A stretch of DNA of 29,420 nucleotides from positions 1-29,420 of the IMG/VR virus record IMGVR_UViG_3300050821_004633. One strand, given 5' to 3'. Numbering within the stretch: the stretch's first letter is position 1; every line of letters starts with the position of its first letter. Under the pieces are notes generated by a model. It ran no database searches and was not told the origin of the DNA. It saw only the letters and a program-made list of their open reading frames with translations. Shown here piece by piece: positions 1 through 7,524 of this stretch. Origin of the DNA: a virus. A program made the translations under genes and the position numbers.

Positions 1-455
1 GCCGCGCCGCCGGACGCGGCGATCGCGGGCAGCGCGGCGATCGCCGCGACTATCCCCGCCGTGATCGCGTATCCCTGCAGGCCGAATCCTTCGGAGAACC
101 CGGAACCGGATTCATTCCCTGCCTGCTGCCCGGCCTTCCTCGCCGCGTTACTGTCGACCTTCGGCTTGACCTGCGGTGATGACGCGCTGTCCAGCTTGTC
201 TTTCAGCGCGGCCAGCGACCCGTCGTCAACCTTCGGCTTGATGTCCGGGGAGTCCGCCGAGACGTCCTTCAGCTCCTGCCTGAGCACGGCCAGTTTCGCC
301 GACGCGGCGGCGGTATCGATCTTCACCGACAGCTCGGGGTGCTTTTCCTTCAGCTCGTCGGCCTTGGCGGTGATCCGGTCGAGCTTCTCCTCGGTGTCCC
401 CGTCGTCAGACTGGATCTGCACCATGACGCGCTTGACGAGCGTTCCGCTGGCCAC
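1..455 (-). CDS. tail tape measure protein, N-terminal part
   Basis: This is probably the start of the tape measure protein, which sets tail length inside the siphophage tail tube. Only about 151 residues are in the window; the gene continues past the left edge. The N-terminus is Lys/Asp/Glu-rich and likely helical (LDRITAKADELKEKHPEL). It has repeated IKPKVDDGS / VKPKVDSN units and then a hydrophobic Ala/Ile/Gly stretch (AITAGIVAAIAALPAIAA), as is usual in this family. The GTG start follows a perfect Shine-Dalgarno AGGAGGTGAT with 6 bases of spacing, which overlaps the chaperone stop codon. Position directly after a frameshifting chaperone pair supports the call strongly; no domain can be proven from this fragment. 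Confidence 0.85.
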   Translation of the reverse strand, partial: MASGTLVKRVMVQIQSDDGDTEEKLDRITAKADELKEKHPELSVKIDTAAASAKLAVLRQELKDVSADSPDIKPKVDDGSLAALKDKLDSASSPQVKPKVDSNAARKAGQQAGNESGSGFSEGFGLQGYAITAGIVAAIAALPAIAASGGA

Positions 456-468
456 CGGGGATCACCTC

Positions 469-1085
469 CTAGCCGGGCTTCTTCATCTGGGCGATGTAGG
501 CGTCTATGTCGTCGATGTAGGCGGCGAAGTCGGCGACCCGCAGCGTGTCGACCTCAGCCGCGCCGAGGTTGCACAGTTTCGCGAGCGGGAACAGGTACTC
601 ACGGCGCAGCCTCGGTATAGGGGCCGTCAGTACCCGGTGGCTTCCTCCGTCTGGGCGCGGCGTGCCCGGGCCGGAGCCGTCGGGGTCGATGGCTCCGGTG
701 ACGCAGGACCGGGACTGGTCGAAGGCGGGGACGTAGGGCCCGGCTCAGCCGCCTGCTGCTCCAGCTGGCAGTTGCCGTCCTTGTCCGGGACGCACCGCCG
801 CCCGGCGTGGCCGTGCTCTTCCGCCAGCTGCTCTTCCCGCGCATCGCCGTAGGCGACGCCGAACGCGATGATCTTCGGGTTACAGTCGGCGATCGGCTTG
901 ATCACGCCGTTCTGCTGGAGCATCAGCCAGTAGGTGAAGTGCAGGCTGCGCTGGTCGACCTGGCTGACGCCCTCGATCCACTCCCGCAGCGTCATCTTGT
1001 ACGTCAGGTACAGGACAGTGGCCTGCCTGACGTCGATCTCGTCCTCGTCGAAGTCCCACTCGCGGTCCTCGAACCTGATCTTCAA
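469..1085 (-). CDS. tail assembly chaperone, -1 frameshift product (gpGT-like)
   Basis: The long chaperone is made by a -1 ribosomal frameshift within the preceding gene. It has about 117 residues in the first frame followed by about 88 in the -1 frame, ending KPG just before the tape measure. The -1 frame opens with a TGA immediately upstream of the slippery site. From there it has much higher third-position G/C than the zero frame (YVPAFDQSRS..., then RREYLFPLAKLCNLGAAEV and DFAAYIDDIDAYIAQMKK). The second part has no ATG or GTG start of its own in a sensible place. Gene pairs of this kind are conserved in lambda-like tails. The slip itself is inferred from sequence. Confidence 0.72.
627..1085 (-). 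CDS. tail assembly chaperone, unshifted product (gpG-like)
   Basis: This is the short form of the tail assembly chaperone, thought to coat the tape measure protein during tail polymerisation. It has 152 residues from a TTG start that overlaps the upstream stop as TTGA. The first 115 or so residues look like a folded domain (KIRFEDREWDFDEDEIDVRQ, then LREWIEGVSQVDQRS). The rest is a Pro/Ser/Thr-rich tail with poorer third-position GC, expected where the main coding signal has moved to the -1 frame. Location between tail tube and tape measure is the classical place. No paralogue of known structure can be identified by eye. Confidence 0.8.
   Translation of the reverse strand: MKIRFEDREWDFDEDEIDVRQATVLYLTYKMTLREWIEGVSQVDQRSLHFTYWLMLQQNGVIKPIADCNPKIIAFGVAYGDAREEQLAEEHGHAGRRCVPDKDGNCQLEQQAAEPGPTSPPSTSPGPASPEPSTPTAPARARRAQTEEATGY
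735..741 (-). promoter_or_regulatory. -1 ribosomal frameshift slippery heptamer GGGCCCT
   Basis: On the minus strand the zero-frame codons read G GGC CCT ACG, a perfect X XXY YYZ heptamer. A -1 slip re-pairs both tRNAs on GGG CCC and continues TAC GTC CCC. A -1-frame TGA lies 3 bases upstream (745-747), so the downstream frame is only usable after slippage at or beyond this point. Confidence 0.75.
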
Positions 1086-1483
1086 CTGAACCCTCTCTCC
1101 CTGCACATGTCGTCGACCTTCTGCGCGTACTTCGCCATCGCGTCCCCGGCCCGCTGTTCCACCGCGGGCAGCAGGAACCGCTCGCCGGGCGGCCCGTACC
1201 AGTGGCGCCTGTTGCCGAACAGCGGATGCCTGGCCCGCGTCTCGGCCGGGTAGGCGGCCGGCGCGTCCGCGTACACCACCGCCAGGCTGTCGCCCTGCAT
1301 CTCCACCCCGACCGACGCCGGTACCGTGCGGCTCCACTGCGCGTTCTCCCGCGCGCCGTCAGCGATCTCCTCCGCCGCCTCCTCAAGGCGGCCGCCGCCC
1401 GCCGCGCCGGTCGTCGTGTGGTATTCACCCGGCGACCGCGGCGACCGCGGCTTGCGGGCCCTGCGCGGCCTGCGGACCGCCAT
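1082..1483 (-). CDS. minor tail / tail completion protein (HK97 gp10-like position)
   Basis: This is a 133-residue protein between tail tube and chaperones. It starts at the ATG of a TGATG overlap with the tail tube stop. The N-terminus is very basic (RRPRRARKPRSPRSP). The middle is amphipathic (LEEAAEEIADGARENAQW), and the C-terminal half contains HPLFGNRRHWYGPP followed by FLLPAVEQRAGDAM. A motif of the type HPxFGxxxxW...P..FL.PA is common in actinophage proteins at this locus, often called HK97 gp10-like or minor tail proteins. Function is inferred from position and this pattern. Confidence 0.65.
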   Translation of the reverse strand: MAVRRPRRARKPRSPRSPGEYHTTTGAAGGGRLEEAAEEIADGARENAQWSRTVPASVGVEMQGDSLAVVYADAPAAYPAETRARHPLFGNRRHWYGPPGERFLLPAVEQRAGDAMAKYAQKVDDMCRERGFS

Positions 1484-2556
1484 CAGCTGGCGTCCACGGT
1501 CCAGTAGGTGGCCTGCAGCGAGTTGTTCGTCCCGTCGTCCAGGATGGTGAACGGGATCGTCTGCGTGAGCACCTCGGGCCCGGGTGTCTTGACCGACTCG
1601 CCTTCAAGGCGGATATTCGAGGCGAGCAGCACCAGCGACGAATGATCAGAGCCCGTGCCGATGACCGGCCCGGTGAAGCCGAGCTGGATGGCCGTCGCGG
1701 TGTCGTTGGAGAACGCGGCGTAGTAGGCGGTCGAGCTCTTGAACTCCACGACGATCTGGCCGGTGACCGGCAGCACCTGGTTCTGCAGCGGCTCGTTCCG
1801 CCAGCCCGCCAGCTCCGGGGAGAACCGTTCCAGGTCCAGCGGCCGGGTCATCTTCACGGAAAAGCTCTTGATGTTCCCCGCCACGGCCGGCGAGCTCAGC
1901 GATGTCACCCCGCCGCTAGTGGACGGCGTGCCGCCGTAGTAGACCTGGCCCAGGTTCCAGTAGAAGACACCGCCGGGCGGCGCGGCGTACGACACCAGCG
2001 ACGGCACCGACCCGTTCAGCGGGTCAGCCGGGCCGCCGGTGGCCAGCTCGTTACGGCCCTCGATCGTCATCGTCCAGTTGACGATCTCGCCCATGGCCGC
2101 CGACAGCTCCCATTCGGAGACCTTGCACCCGACCTCGGTCTCCGGCACCGCGGTGCCGTCGATGCCGGTCACGCCCTTCTGCAGCGCGAACGTGTGCCCT
2201 TCAAGCGCGCCCGGGATGTGGACCGCCGAGTAGGCGCCGGTGGAACCGTCCTCAGCCAGTGCCGCCTTGGTCTGCCCGAAACTGCCGAACATGCGGTACA
2301 GCCACTTGTTCAGGCCCTGCGCGGGCAGCTCGCCGGTAGTGCCGCCCTGCACCCGGTACTCGGTCACCACGCGCCGCGCCGCCTTCGCCACCAGCGCGCC
2401 CGCGTAAATCCCGGTCCCCTCCTTCGTCGTCTTCTTCAGCTCCAGCGTGTCGTTCTTGAAGATGGTGAACGGCGCGCCGGTCAGCGTCGGCGAGACACCG
2501 TAGGTGCCCTCATCGACAGCGCACCACTGAGAGGCGAGACCCGATGCCAGGCCCAT
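1483..2556 (-). CDS. major tail tube protein
   Basis: This 357-residue protein is predicted to polymerise into the tail tube. It is rich in beta-prone, Gly/Ser/Thr-containing segments without membrane spans. The opening (QWCAVDEGTYGVSPTLTGAP) and the segments EIVNWTMTIEGRNELATG and NIKSFSVKMTRPLDLERF resemble tail tube proteins of actinophages. The ATG start has the Shine-Dalgarno AAGGAGA 8 bases upstream, inside the last codons of the preceding gene. The size is on the large side for tube proteins, which leaves room for an extra C-terminal domain. Position between tail terminator-like and chaperone genes supports the call. Confidence 0.8.
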   Translation of the reverse strand: MGLASGLASQWCAVDEGTYGVSPTLTGAPFTIFKNDTLELKKTTKEGTGIYAGALVAKAARRVVTEYRVQGGTTGELPAQGLNKWLYRMFGSFGQTKAALAEDGSTGAYSAVHIPGALEGHTFALQKGVTGIDGTAVPETEVGCKVSEWELSAAMGEIVNWTMTIEGRNELATGGPADPLNGSVPSLVSYAAPPGGVFYWNLGQVYYGGTPSTSGGVTSLSSPAVAGNIKSFSVKMTRPLDLERFSPELAGWRNEPLQNQVLPVTGQIVVEFKSSTAYYAAFSNDTATAIQLGFTGPVIGTGSDHSSLVLLASNIRLEGESVKTPGPEVLTQTIPFTILDDGTNNSLQATYWTVDAS

Positions 2557-2559
2557 GGC

Positions 2560-2739
2560 TTACATCTCCTTCGGGGTGAGAAGCGCCGCGGGCGGCACTG
2601 ACGGGGACTTCGGCGGATCCGGCGGCGCGGGCGCGGCGGCCGGCTCGTAGTGGTACGGGTCCACCTCGGCGCCGTCAGGCACCTCCGCCAGGTCGCCGGG
2701 CTTGTGATGCCCGAACGCCCGGATGCACTTGACCTGCAT
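2560..2739 (-). CDS. small proline-rich protein in tail region
   Basis: This 59-residue gene fills the gap between tail terminator and tail tube. It starts with MQVKCIRAFGHHKPGDL and ends in a Pro/Ala-rich tail (PAAAPAPPDPPKSP). The ATG is preceded by AGGAG with 6 bases of spacing, and its last codons carry the ribosome binding site of the tail tube gene. Short proteins that begin with a VKCIRxFG...GD pattern are common next to tail tube or capsid genes in actinophages. Their role is unknown. Its frame has very high third-position GC, so I consider it real. Confidence 0.75.
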   Translation of the reverse strand: MQVKCIRAFGHHKPGDLAEVPDGAEVDPYHYEPAAAPAPPDPPKSPSVPPAALLTPKEM

Positions 2740-2748
2740 GACCTGCTC

Positions 2749-3261
2749 CTAACTCGTCGTCAGCCGGGCGCGGTAGATGATCTTGAAGACGACCAGGACA
2801 GCTGTCCCGCCCGCCACCTGGCGCGGGTACCACTCGGCGGCGTCCACCCCGGACCAGAGGACGAGGCCGCCCATCGACGCGTCACCGGGACCGCCCGCGG
2901 CCGGGTCGCCGCGCAGCAGCAGCTCGACCGCGGCCATGATCGCCGCCGCGCCGTCCCGGTGGGTCTTCACCGACGGGTCACCGGACCAGTGCTGGGCCGC
3001 GCAGGCGACCGTGCCGTCCTCGTCCCTGGTCCGGGCGTGGTCCAGCACCGGCCACGACTGGACAGAGTCGCCGAGCACCGCATCCGGGTTGGCGGGGTCA
3101 CACCCGATCCACAGCACCTGCTCAAGCGACTGGGTTGCCGCGGGCGGCTGCGGCCCGTCGAACACGTACACCTGCGGGGTCGCCTGGCCGAGCGACGGCG
3201 AGCTCTGGCAGGCGGTGACGAGGTAGTCGATGACGGCGGGGACCTGCGATGTCGTCGTCAT
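2749..3261 (-). CDS. tail terminator / minor tail-like structural protein
   Basis: This 170-residue protein starts at an ATG overlapping the upstream stop as ATGA. It opens TTTSQVPAVIDYLVTACQSS and has the pattern VYVFDGPQP and QVLWIGCDPANPDA. It then has a central helix DGAAAIMAAVELLLRGDPA and a closing beta-rich segment (GGTAVLVVFKIIYRARL). The order helix, beta strands, long helix, beta strand and its place just before the tail tube suit a tail terminator (gpU-like) or neck protein. No catalytic motif is seen. Function rests mostly on synteny. Confidence 0.62.
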   Translation of the reverse strand: MTTTSQVPAVIDYLVTACQSSPSLGQATPQVYVFDGPQPPAATQSLEQVLWIGCDPANPDAVLGDSVQSWPVLDHARTRDEDGTVACAAQHWSGDPSVKTHRDGAAAIMAAVELLLRGDPAAGGPGDASMGGLVLWSGVDAAEWYPRQVAGGTAVLVVFKIIYRARLTTS

Positions 3262-3575
3262 GCCGCACCGCCGGGGCAGTGCGGGCAGCACGACACGACC
3301 GGGCGGCCGCGCAGCCGCTTCCCGATCCGCACCGCGCTCGTCGTGCCGCCGAAGTTGGCAGCCGACACCGCGGCGCACACCGCGATCTTCAGCGCCAGCT
3401 CATGCCCCTGCAGCGCCGTCACCGTCGTGTAGGTGACAGCCATGCCCATCGGCCAGTTCAGCGTGTCCAGCACCCCGGACAGCACCGGCCGGTACCCGGC
3501 TTCGGCCTGCACAAGCCACGTCGACAGCAGATCCTGGCCGAACATCGCCAGCGCGGCTATCGCGACGCCGATCAC
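3258..3575 (-). CDS. hypothetical head-tail region protein
   Basis: This 105-residue protein uses a GTG start in a GTGA overlap with the connector gene and ends in an ATGA overlap with the tail terminator. The N-terminus is hydrophobic (GVAIAALAMFGQDLL), then it has a Leu/Trp/Thr-rich centre and an Ala-rich helix (LALKIAVCAAVSAANFGG). It ends with a basic segment and a CCPHCPGG tail. In HK97-like phages this slot holds a head-closure or minor tail component. No family is recognised with certainty. Confidence 0.6.
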   Translation of the reverse strand: MIGVAIAALAMFGQDLLSTWLVQAEAGYRPVLSGVLDTLNWPMGMAVTYTTVTALQGHELALKIAVCAAVSAANFGGTTSAVRIGKRLRGRPVVSCCPHCPGGAA

Positions 3576-4471
3576 GCCGCCACCATCCGCGACGGCGCCG
3601 AATACGGCTGGATCAGCTGCAGCGCCCGGTTCGGGATCGCGAACCCGAACCCCGGCAGGACTGTGGTCGACTCACCCGCCGCGACATCCTGCGCGCCGGT
3701 GCCGCCGCGGTAGACCTGGTACAGGTGCTCAAGGATGATCTTCGCCGCGTCATAGATGGCAAACGGGATGACCACGCGGCCCGCCTGGTACTGCCAGACG
3801 TACGAGCAGTAGTAGAACGGCAGGCCAGAGGTGTTGGTGACGACGCCGCGGCGCGGGTCGCAGTACAGCTCCGTGATCGGGTACTCGATCCCGTAGACGC
3901 GGGTGCGGATCATCGGCGACGCCGGGACCGGAACCGTGATGCCCAGGTTCGCCAGCTCAGCGGGAACCTCGGTCCACGCGACCAGCTCCAGCACCGGCGG
4001 CTTGCTCAGGTGCGTTTCGAGGCCGCGGGCGGGCAGCGTCTCGGTGACCGTCTGCTGCACGACCGGGCCGCACATGTACTCGATGACCTCTGTCGCCGAG
4101 CCGTTCCAGCCCTGCAGCCGGGCGTCGAACTGCGTCGTCCCGGTCAGCTGCAGGATGTCCTTGGCCTCGGCCAGCGACACGATCGTCGGATCGGACTGCG
4201 CCTGAACCTCGAAGCTGTCCGCGAACGCGCCCGGATAGGTGGTATCGGTGGCCACCCAGAGCACCAGGTGGTGCCCGGCCTGCGTCGTCGTGTACGTCGC
4301 GGTGTACTGGCCGGTACCGGTCTTCGTGACCGTCGGCGTGGCGGTGCTGCCGTCTGGCAGCGTGACGGTCAGCGTGACCGTCGCCGCGTTCTGCGGGTCA
4401 CCTGCCGTGTCGGTGTTCGTCCAGGTGAGGGGCACTACCGCGCCCTGATACCACGGAGTTGCCGCGGGCAC
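3572..4471 (-). CDS. head-tail connector with N-terminal Ig-like domain
   Basis: This 299-residue protein appears to combine two parts. Residues 1 to about 95 are Thr/Val-rich beta strands (NAATVTLTVTLPDG, GTGQYTATYTTTQAGHH), typical of a small Ig-like or adaptor domain. Residues from about 97 start with IVSLAEAKDILQL, the usual beginning of gp6-like head-tail connectors, and continue with helical material ending in a Tyr-rich segment (IYDAAKIILEHLYQVYRGG). The GTG start is preceded by GGGAGGTGAGG. The gp6-like call is from motif and synteny; the Ig-like domain is judged from composition. Confidence 0.72.
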   Translation of the reverse strand: MPAATPWYQGAVVPLTWTNTDTAGDPQNAATVTLTVTLPDGSTATPTVTKTGTGQYTATYTTTQAGHHLVLWVATDTTYPGAFADSFEVQAQSDPTIVSLAEAKDILQLTGTTQFDARLQGWNGSATEVIEYMCGPVVQQTVTETLPARGLETHLSKPPVLELVAWTEVPAELANLGITVPVPASPMIRTRVYGIEYPITELYCDPRRGVVTNTSGLPFYYCSYVWQYQAGRVVIPFAIYDAAKIILEHLYQVYRGGTGAQDVAAGESTTVLPGFGFAIPNRALQLIQPYSAPSRMVAA

Positions 4472-4510
4472 CGCCCCTCACCTCCCTCGTCTTCTCTCGC
4501 GCTCGTCAGG

Positions 4511-4804
4511 TCAGGCCGGAGCCGGGGCTTCCGGCGTTTCCGGCGTCTCGGGCTGCTGCGCGGCCTGAGCCGCTGCCGCCGCGGCGGCCTGCGCCTGCGT
4601 CACGTCCGCCTCGACGGCCTTCAGGAAGGTGGCCAGCATCGTCCGGGTGGACGGCGGGACAGCCAGGTCGATCGCCGTCTGGACCAGCGGGTCAGCCTCA
4701 GCCTTCTCCGCCCACTCGACGAGGACGGGCAGGTGGCTTGCGACCAGTTCCGCGCCCTGCTCGAGGTGGTTCTTCACGTCGGTCAGCATCTGCGAGATGC
4801 CCAT
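4511..4804 (-). CDS. hypothetical Ala/Gln/Pro-rich head-region protein
   Basis: This 97-residue protein starts at MGISQMLTDVKNHLEQG behind an excellent Shine-Dalgarno (GGAGG, 6-base spacing). It is largely helical (LPVLVEWAEKAEADPLVQTAIDLA) and ends in an Ala/Gln run and a PETPETPEAP tail. Small acidic helical proteins of this kind sit between capsid and connector genes in many actinophages. Their function is unknown. It overlaps the tail of the upstream gene in another frame. Confidence 0.7.
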   Translation of the reverse strand: MGISQMLTDVKNHLEQGAELVASHLPVLVEWAEKAEADPLVQTAIDLAVPPSTRTMLATFLKAVEADVTQAQAAAAAAAQAAQQPETPETPEAPAPA

Positions 4805-4955
4805 CTGTTGCCTCCATGGCCGGGTTGACGGCGGTCCCGGCGGACAGCCGCGTGATCTGGGTGCGCAGCTCGGCCGCGCGATCATGCTCGAAGCAGCCCT
4901 CGGCCTGCCGTCGCTCGGCCTCCAGGCGCGCGAGAATCACCGCGCGGTCGGTCAC
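4698..4955 (-). CDS. small protein with UVR-like helical motif
   Basis: This 85-residue gene starts at GTG in a GTGA overlap with the upstream structural gene. Its first 35 residues (RLEAERRQAEGCFEHDRAAE, then LRTQITRL) match the spacing of the UVR helical hairpin seen in UvrB/UvrC C-termini, here probably just a short protein-binding hairpin. The last 35 residues are Arg/Pro-rich and overlap the next gene for 107 bases, so the true product may be shorter in relatives. No link to repair is implied. Confidence 0.6.
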   Translation of the reverse strand: MTDRAVILARLEAERRQAEGCFEHDRAAELRTQITRLSAGTAVNPAMEATDGHLADADRREEPPRAGRGTGRKPPARPRRVGGEG

Positions 4956-5590
4956 TGCATCGACAGGACGACGTAGGGAATCGACGTCGCCTTCGTCGCG
5001 TTGCTCATCGTCGGCAGCACCGCCGGGGCGGTCGCCGTCGCCGACAGGGACGCGGTGGTCAGCAACGGCACCTGGCCCGTGATGATCACGTTCCCGGCGA
5101 CGCCGCCGCCCGAGTAGGTGCCGTCCACGACAGTCGAACCGGCTGTCGCGTACAGCACGACGCCGTAGATCGTCGGGCCGCTGGCCACGATGGCCGCGGT
5201 TGACGGGCCCTGCGGGGTGCCGACCGTCGGGCTGTTCGCGATCTCGGAGTTCAGCGTGATCTTGTTCGCCCCGGCCGCGAAACCGGTGGTCACGTCGGTG
5301 GACTGAGCGAGCAGCGCCGCGCCGGTCTTCACGCCGTTGTAGACCGCGACCCACGAGTGCGCGGCCGAGGCGGTCGCGGTGACCACCCCGAACGACACGT
5401 AGTTGAAAATGTCACCGGCCTGCACCGGCACCGCGATGCAGTACAGCGTGGCGGTCGAGAGGGTGACGCCGGTCGAGCCGGTCGCCAGGTCCCGGCGGTT
5501 CAGCGACCGCCGGTAGGGCGGGTACGGCTGCCCGTCGAACAGCCACTCTTCCTCCGCGAACGGGTACCGTCCTGCTCCCAGGTCTGACAT
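4952..5590 (-). CDS. structural protein downstream of capsid (putative head decoration or fibre)
   Basis: This 212-residue protein has a short Tyr/Pro/Arg-rich leader (EEWLFDGQPYPPYRRSLNRR). A long Gly/Ala/Ser/Thr/Val-rich beta-type domain follows, with no long helices and few charged residues. Such composition is typical of surface-exposed phage structural proteins, such as head fibres or decoration proteins. The ATG lies 3-4 bases after AGGACGC. It is the first gene after the major capsid gene, and its stop overlaps the next start as GTGA. The exact role is inference. Confidence 0.6.
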   Translation of the reverse strand: MSDLGAGRYPFAEEEWLFDGQPYPPYRRSLNRRDLATGSTGVTLSTATLYCIAVPVQAGDIFNYVSFGVVTATASAAHSWVAVYNGVKTGAALLAQSTDVTTGFAAGANKITLNSEIANSPTVGTPQGPSTAAIVASGPTIYGVVLYATAGSTVVDGTYSGGGVAGNVIITGQVPLLTTASLSATATAPAVLPTMSNATKATSIPYVVLSMQ

Positions 5591-5609
5591 CTGCGTCCTG
5601 CCTTCCTGC

Positions 5610-5650
5610 CCGGTTCTTCCGGGTCAGAGTTCCGGTTCTTCCGGGTCAGA
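5610..5650 (-). repeat. two exact 19-bp direct repeats, 22-bp period
   Basis: CCGGTTCTTCCGGGTCAGA occurs at 5610-5628 and again at 5632-5650 without mismatch. Each copy contains the imperfect palindrome CCGGttcttCCGG. The pair fills the 67-base gap between the capsid stop and the next gene, so it could act in RNA processing, attenuation or as a slippage-generated duplication. Confidence 0.8.
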
Positions 5651-5657
5651 TGGTTGG

Positions 5658-7343
5658 TTAGAAGCCGGACAGCAGCCCGGTCGTGGACAGCGCGACGCTG
5701 GCCGCCGTGTGCCCCACGTTGTTGTAGTTGCCGTAGGACACCGGGTTGCCGCTGGAGTCCTGGTAGCGGTTCGGCATGTCCGCGGCGTAGCCGTAGACCT
5801 GGAACCGGACCTGCAGCGAGGCCGACAGCACCTCGGACAGGACGCGGGAGCGCAGCTCGCCCTCCCACAGGTACAGGTCGTTCCACACCGCGGCGATCAG
5901 CGGCGTGAAGTCCGGGCTACCGCCCAGGCCGGGATAGGCGGCGGTGTTCCCGTTGCTGACCGCCCCGATATACGGAGCGGTAGTGCCGCCGAAGGTCAGC
6001 GGAATGTTCGGGTCGATCGACCACGGCGCCGACAGGATGTGCCCGACCGGCCCCTCAACCGCCAGGCCGCCGTCCTGCTGACCCGCCGCGTTGAAGAACT
6101 GACCCTGCTGCTGGACGGCGACCAGCGGGCGCTGGTTGCCGTCCACTGAGGTGGAGTAGGCGTACCAGACCGCGGTGTTGGAGATGACACCGGTCACCGG
6201 GCGCAGCCGGTTCCTGGCGATATTGCTCATCAGCTTCCCGGCGGACTGATAGAAGTTCGCCGTCCCGGCCGCGGCGGTCCACGCGTCCGCCGTGTCATTG
6301 ACGACGTAGCCGCTGGTCGTGCCGCCGCTGCTGCTGCCGAGCGTCCCGGCCGAGAACAGACCGGTCAGCTGGCCGTTCGTGCCCGATCCGATCATCAGCT
6401 GCGCGGACAGCTGCATGGCGTAGTCCGCCATCAGGTCGCCGAACACGATCTCGTCGAAGGCGATCGGTGACTGGTCGAGCAGCTGAATCGCCGCGTCCTG
6501 CTGACCGGCCACGGTCCGGATGATCGCGTTGACGAAGTTGTCGGCCATGTCCCTGCCGGGCACCGGGCCGCCGTCGGAAGTCTGCGGGCCGGTCGCCGCG
6601 CCGGTCGTTACCCGCGGGATGTTGATCGAGTCGGTGCCCGCCGGGAGCGGGAAGCCCCGCCACATGTCGGCGAAGACCCTGCCCGCGCGCAGATACGGAA
6701 TGTACTCATCGATCAGCCACAGCGGGGGCACGAAATAGCCGCCCTGACCGTCGGTGCGGGAGATGTAGCGCTTCTCCCGCTCGAACGGGGAGATGCCCGC
6801 CCGCTGCATCTGCGACATGCGCCGCTGGTCGGCGGGGGTGGACGCGAACGCTTCCTCGTACGCCTTCGCCGCGCGCTGCGCCACCTTCGCGCGCCGCTCC
6901 GGCATGATCTTGTCGATCTCCTGTGCGTGCCGCTTCTGCCGCTCAATGGCCTGGTCGAGGTACTTCGACTGGAACTGACCGGCCTGCGCCATCGCTACCC
7001 GCGCCTGGTCGAGGAAGTACGAGGTGCCCTCGCCGCGTCCGTACGTGGTCGGCTCGGAGGTGACCTGGATGCCGCTGGCGCGACCGCTCTCGGTGCCCTG
7101 CTGGCCCTGGCGCAGCTGCGCGGCGGTCGCCTCGCGGTCGCGCTGCTCGCGCATCCGCTTCAGCTGCTTGTCGATTGCGCCGATGCTGTTGTCGTCGCCG
7201 TCGCCGGTTATCCGGTCGTACTCGGCCAGTTCGTCGGCGGTGTTGCTCAGCGTCTCGCGGCCTGCCGCGAGGTTCAGCAGCTCGGTAGCGCGGGAGGTCA
7301 GCTTGGCCTTGCGCTCTTCAAGCTTGCGGATCAGCTCATCCAC
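5658..7343 (-). CDS. HK97-type major capsid protein with N-terminal scaffold domain
   Basis: This 561-residue protein starts at GTG (DELIRKLEERKAKL), 9-10 bases after AAGGGGA. Residues 1 to about 210 are charged and helical, as in the delta/scaffold domain of HK97-type capsid proteins. From about residue 240 the fold signature appears: GGYFVPPLWLIDEYIPYLRAG, then DSINIPRVTTG, a Gln/Ala-rich spine helix region, and SAPWSIDPNIP. The C-terminal EGELRSRVLSEVLSASLQVR leads into a P-domain-like ending. The N-terminal domain is presumably cut by the protease encoded two genes upstream. The length is greater than for most HK97-type capsids. Confidence 0.88.
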   Translation of the reverse strand: MDELIRKLEERKAKLTSRATELLNLAAGRETLSNTADELAEYDRITGDGDDNSIGAIDKQLKRMREQRDREATAAQLRQGQQGTESGRASGIQVTSEPTTYGRGEGTSYFLDQARVAMAQAGQFQSKYLDQAIERQKRHAQEIDKIMPERRAKVAQRAAKAYEEAFASTPADQRRMSQMQRAGISPFEREKRYISRTDGQGGYFVPPLWLIDEYIPYLRAGRVFADMWRGFPLPAGTDSINIPRVTTGAATGPQTSDGGPVPGRDMADNFVNAIIRTVAGQQDAAIQLLDQSPIAFDEIVFGDLMADYAMQLSAQLMIGSGTNGQLTGLFSAGTLGSSSGGTTSGYVVNDTADAWTAAAGTANFYQSAGKLMSNIARNRLRPVTGVISNTAVWYAYSTSVDGNQRPLVAVQQQGQFFNAAGQQDGGLAVEGPVGHILSAPWSIDPNIPLTFGGTTAPYIGAVSNGNTAAYPGLGGSPDFTPLIAAVWNDLYLWEGELRSRVLSEVLSASLQVRFQVYGYAADMPNRYQDSSGNPVSYGNYNNVGHTAASVALSTTGLLSGF

Positions 7344-7524
7344 GGGAGGCGTCCCCTTCACGAGATGCGTCGACGTGGGCGCGTCATCTCGTGTGCAGCG
7401 GGCGGGAACCTGCCGGGTGCAGCCGCCCGTATCCGGGGAGCTGCGGGCCTGCGGCCTGCGCGCTAGCGGGACTGTCCGATCTTGCCCGTAACAAGGCGAG
7501 GATAAGCGGGGTAAAGTCCGCTGG
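7344..7524. other. 181-bp gene-free segment between protease and capsid genes
   Basis: No open frame here shows coding bias. It contains the capsid ribosome binding site, a 9-bp perfect inverted repeat, and G/C-rich sequence. A capsid-specific promoter or mRNA stabilising element would fit the need for high capsid expression, but no clear -35/-10 pair was found. Confidence 0.6.
7359..7393 (-). repeat. 9-bp inverted repeat upstream of capsid gene
   Basis: CACGAGATG at 7359-7367 pairs with CATCTCGTG at 7385-7393 around a 17-base loop. It lies 16 bases before the capsid GTG and just upstream of its ribosome binding site on the minus strand, where a hairpin could protect or regulate the message. 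Confidence 0.6.

Noticed and set aside
4698-4955. Repair function for the UVR-like motif
   Set aside because: Only the short helical hairpin is present, inside a head gene block; no UvrB/C catalytic parts.
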